Positions 61,893 through 64,000 of a stretch of 64,000 nucleotides of DNA are shown here, piece by piece (position 1 is the first letter of the stretch; every line of letters begins with the position of its first letter). Source of the stretch: Isoetes taiwanensis. Taxonomy: Eukaryota > Streptophyta > Lycopodiopsida > Isoetales > Isoetaceae. A program made the translations under genes and the position numbers. Under the pieces are notes generated by a model that saw only the letters and a list, made by a program, of their open reading frames with translations, made no database searches and had not been told where the DNA came from. The stretch is taken from contig JAJEKV010000001.1 of assembly GCA_021234155.1 (NCBI GenBank), forward strand, positions 18,371,382-18,435,381, in the 5' to 3' direction.

Positions 61893-62867
61893 GTGGATAT
61901 GGATGTCAATGAGGTAATCTGTCCACAAACCGGCATTTCAGACAGGAGAAAACGAAGAAGAACCAAGGAAGAAGAAATGTTGAAGAAAAGACGCCAGAGG
62001 AAAAGAAGAAGAGAAGAAAAATTAGAGCTTGCAGAATTGGCAGAAGGATCCGGTTCATCAAGAAGTGCAAGTAGTAAATGCCGTATTGTCCTTAAAAGCA
62101 CTGTTTCATTATTTATGGACTTTCCCTGAGTCCATACGTCTCCGAAATTGAGTCAAATTTCTGAAATATGATGGTTTTTTAAATAGAATGACGTAAATTT
62201 TCGGGAAACGTGCAGGTAGGTGAGATGGCAGAAGCTTTTTCTATTAAGCCAAGGAAAAGCCCGCCCAACTCGTGGTCAAGGAAAAGCGCGTCCTGTATAA
62301 GAGGTGTTGCTAGTGAGGCTTTGTTTTGCAAATCTGTGCAGCATAGATTCATAACGAAGCAGTGAGAATGGTTGAAACGAGGCGCCGGTATGGACTCACA
62401 ATGCCTGAAATGCAGTCCCATATCAGTGAGCAAATCTTAGCCCACGCGAATCAATTGCAGGTTGAGGTGCAGAATGAGATAAATCAGAATGGAAGAAACG
62501 AAATCAGTGGGCAGGTCATGAAGCTCCTCCGTGGGGATGGGTTGTTAAAGGAAAACAATTATCAACTCAATAGGGTGGAGTTGGAAGCTTCCCTGATATC
62601 ATTGAAACGACATGTCTCTGTGGGAGAGGCCCCCAAGAGGCTACTCAAATTAGAGGATGTTTGGTGCACAACACCTTGAGACCATTATTTAAGAAACTTT
62701 ATAAAAAGGAGAAAAGGCAAACAAGTGAAGATTTGGTAACCAAGCTCATTGTCAACACTCCTCACTCGATCCTTGAGTTGGATGAATGGTCTGAGTCAGA
62801 GCAGCGAAATTACATTGATGAGTTCGATCAGGGTGATCTTATTCAAGTAGAACTAGCCATTGACTGA
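61893..62867 (+). pseudogene. Unrecognised gene, probably broken
   Basis: The first part (61893-62129) starts MDMDVNEVICPQTG and has a very basic helix (RRKRRRTKEEEMLKKRRQRK). A TGCAG-type acceptor near 62215 precedes a segment VGEMAEAFSIKPRKSPPNSW in another frame. The frame 62362-62679 (TRRRYGLTMPEMQSHISEQI, VMKLLRGDGLLKE) and the frame 62661-62867 (LRPLFKKLYKKEKRQ, SILELDEWSESEQRNYIDEF) overlap and look like one protein with a frameshift near 62670. The acidic C-terminus ends at TGA 62865-62867. No family recognised; possibly a coiled-coil nuclear protein or a transposon-encoded protein. Confidence 0.4.
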
Positions 62868-63057
62868 AACCTGGCACCCTGATATTTTCTACTTTGTATT
62901 CTGTTTTTGTCAAACTGCCTACGTCGAGGCATGTTGTTTTATTGGTTTTATAATATGTGTATCACATCTATGTAATGCATTTCTTAATGAATGGAACCGG
63001 TTCTATCTATTTTTATGATGGAGCATAGGCCACAATCCCTAGACACCAATTTGTTTT

Positions 63058-63152
63058 GTGCAAATTGGGCGCCCGCCCAATTTGCCCTGATAGTCGTATG
63101 AACAAAGTTTAATAGAAGCCTCCAAAGGAAATAGGGCGCCCGCCCAATTTGA
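63058..63152. repeat. Two GGGCGCCCGCCCAATTTG palindromic words
   Basis: At 63062-63085 CAAATTGGGC-GCCC-GCCCAATTTG forms a hairpin. GGGCGCCCGCCCAATTTGAA recurs near 63133, and TGAACAAAGTTT follows both. Confidence 0.7.
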
Positions 63153-64000
63153 ACAAAGTTTTAGACTTCAAAGGCGAGAAAATAAAATAGAAATACACCT
63201 TTGTCACAAATATAATTAATCCAACGCAAATAAAAGTACTTGAAAACTATAAGACCAAGTATGGATGCTACCTAATCTGATCATATCGGATATAAATTCT
63301 TATGAACTTATGAAATACATCTCATAGATTGTAATTATTGGTGATTTTGTCAATCTCAGAAGCGTCGCTCGAACCCAAACAATATGGATAGTAACATGGT
63401 AATTTTCGCGAGGGGGGAGTCTTTTCGACGACAAGTAGCTATACCATGCAGCCGTGTATCAAGGGTGATCCCTTTGATAATGCATGCATGAAGGTCGCCG
63501 AAAGTCATTAGGCAAGTGAGGGTGTCCAAATGCTCTACGGAGGTGGAGGCAATTGGGACCTCTCAAGAACTCTCTAGCGGCGAGACATAGCAAAGGGCTG
63601 TGCTATCACTCGAATGCGGCTATACTTATAGCCAAGTAATTATTGATGAAGCACTGTAGTAACATTATTGGGCGTACATACGACTGTTAAGTATATCCAA
63701 TAATTATTGTGTACAATACCAACAATAATTCTGGTTGGTATAAATATATATCAAACCAATGTTGGCCAACAAATTTGGCCTTAGTCTAACCATGTGGTCT
63801 CCTGTTGGTCCTGAACGTGATTCCATTACGTGCAAGATGAATCACGAAAACTTCAAGCAGTGCCGCGAGCGCGAAGCCATGGAAGATTGGATGACACTGT
63901 GAGTCTCAATCCTCGCCATTATCCTGATCCCTTCGATGTTATCATCCATATGATATGGAATAGAGAGCATCAGATGTACATGATAGAAAAGATCTCTGGG
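63153..64000. other. No confident gene; possible exon at 63792-63900
   Basis: Mostly AT-rich. An ATG at 63792 opens a 36-codon frame (MWSPVGPERDSITCKMNHEN and more) that ends at a GTGAGT donor near 63901, so it may be a first exon continuing past the window. I do not recognise it. Confidence 0.25.

Overview
The window looks like repeat-rich nuclear DNA of a land plant, probably one with a large genome. The evidence is chromodomain-bearing Ty3/gypsy retrotransposons primed by initiator tRNA-Met, Helitrons with captured exons, a TPD1-like secreted protein gene with a plant-style intron, and fragments of plant DCN1-like, STK16-like and possibly NUF2 genes. I lean to a non-seed plant (lycophyte, fern or bryophyte), but the sequence does not settle this. 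No rRNA, tRNA or CRISPR was seen. Most of the window is nested transposons.

1-21185 is a retrotransposon nest. An outer Ty3/gypsy element (3' end and 3' LTR, 2241-3196 plus 20602-21185) is interrupted by a 17.4 kb composite of the same LTR family (3197-20596, 5-bp target duplication GGCAT). The inner element is the most striking thing here. Between its primer-binding site and gag it carries an intact 371-codon histone H3-like gene (8701-9816). This has the exact first nine residues of the H3 tail, a charged insertion of about 240 residues, and a complete H3 histone fold. Next comes an unrecognised 507-codon ORF with its own TATA box (10508-12031), then gag and a chromovirus pol with an integrase chromodomain. 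A second, broken H3 copy lies at 5399-6513 behind a divergent LTR.

21186-39672 is a large, much-interrupted palindromic region. Its arms share a Ty3/gypsy protease-RT fragment (21186-21737 on minus; 38265-39672 on plus) and a tail-to-tail gene pair made of a small secreted DY-motif peptide gene and a TPD1-like gene. Insertions include a possible NUF2 pseudogene, a Helitron end, a 5'-truncated LINE (38461-39157) and a 2.7 kb non-coding LTR element (33913-36648). That last element contains a remarkable set of hairpins with a constant TTGGTG loop and different, mutually complementary stems.

39673-53964 is a 14.3 kb DNA transposon inserted into the RT gene (23-bp perfect inverted repeats, TAAG duplication). 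It holds a decayed transposase of the type with a GHTH-DDID motif, a Helitron with a 1.8 kb polypurine tract, fold-back repeats, decayed cargo genes including an FCP1-like phosphatase, and a family of TCGACTCGCGAGTCGA palindromes.

53965-64000 holds the rest of the interrupted RT gene and probable LTR sequence, a Helitron (56198-58969) with captured kinase and DCN1-like exons, an apparently intact peptide gene (59106-59473) and TPD1-like gene (59743-60201, minus), and unrecognised coding segments.
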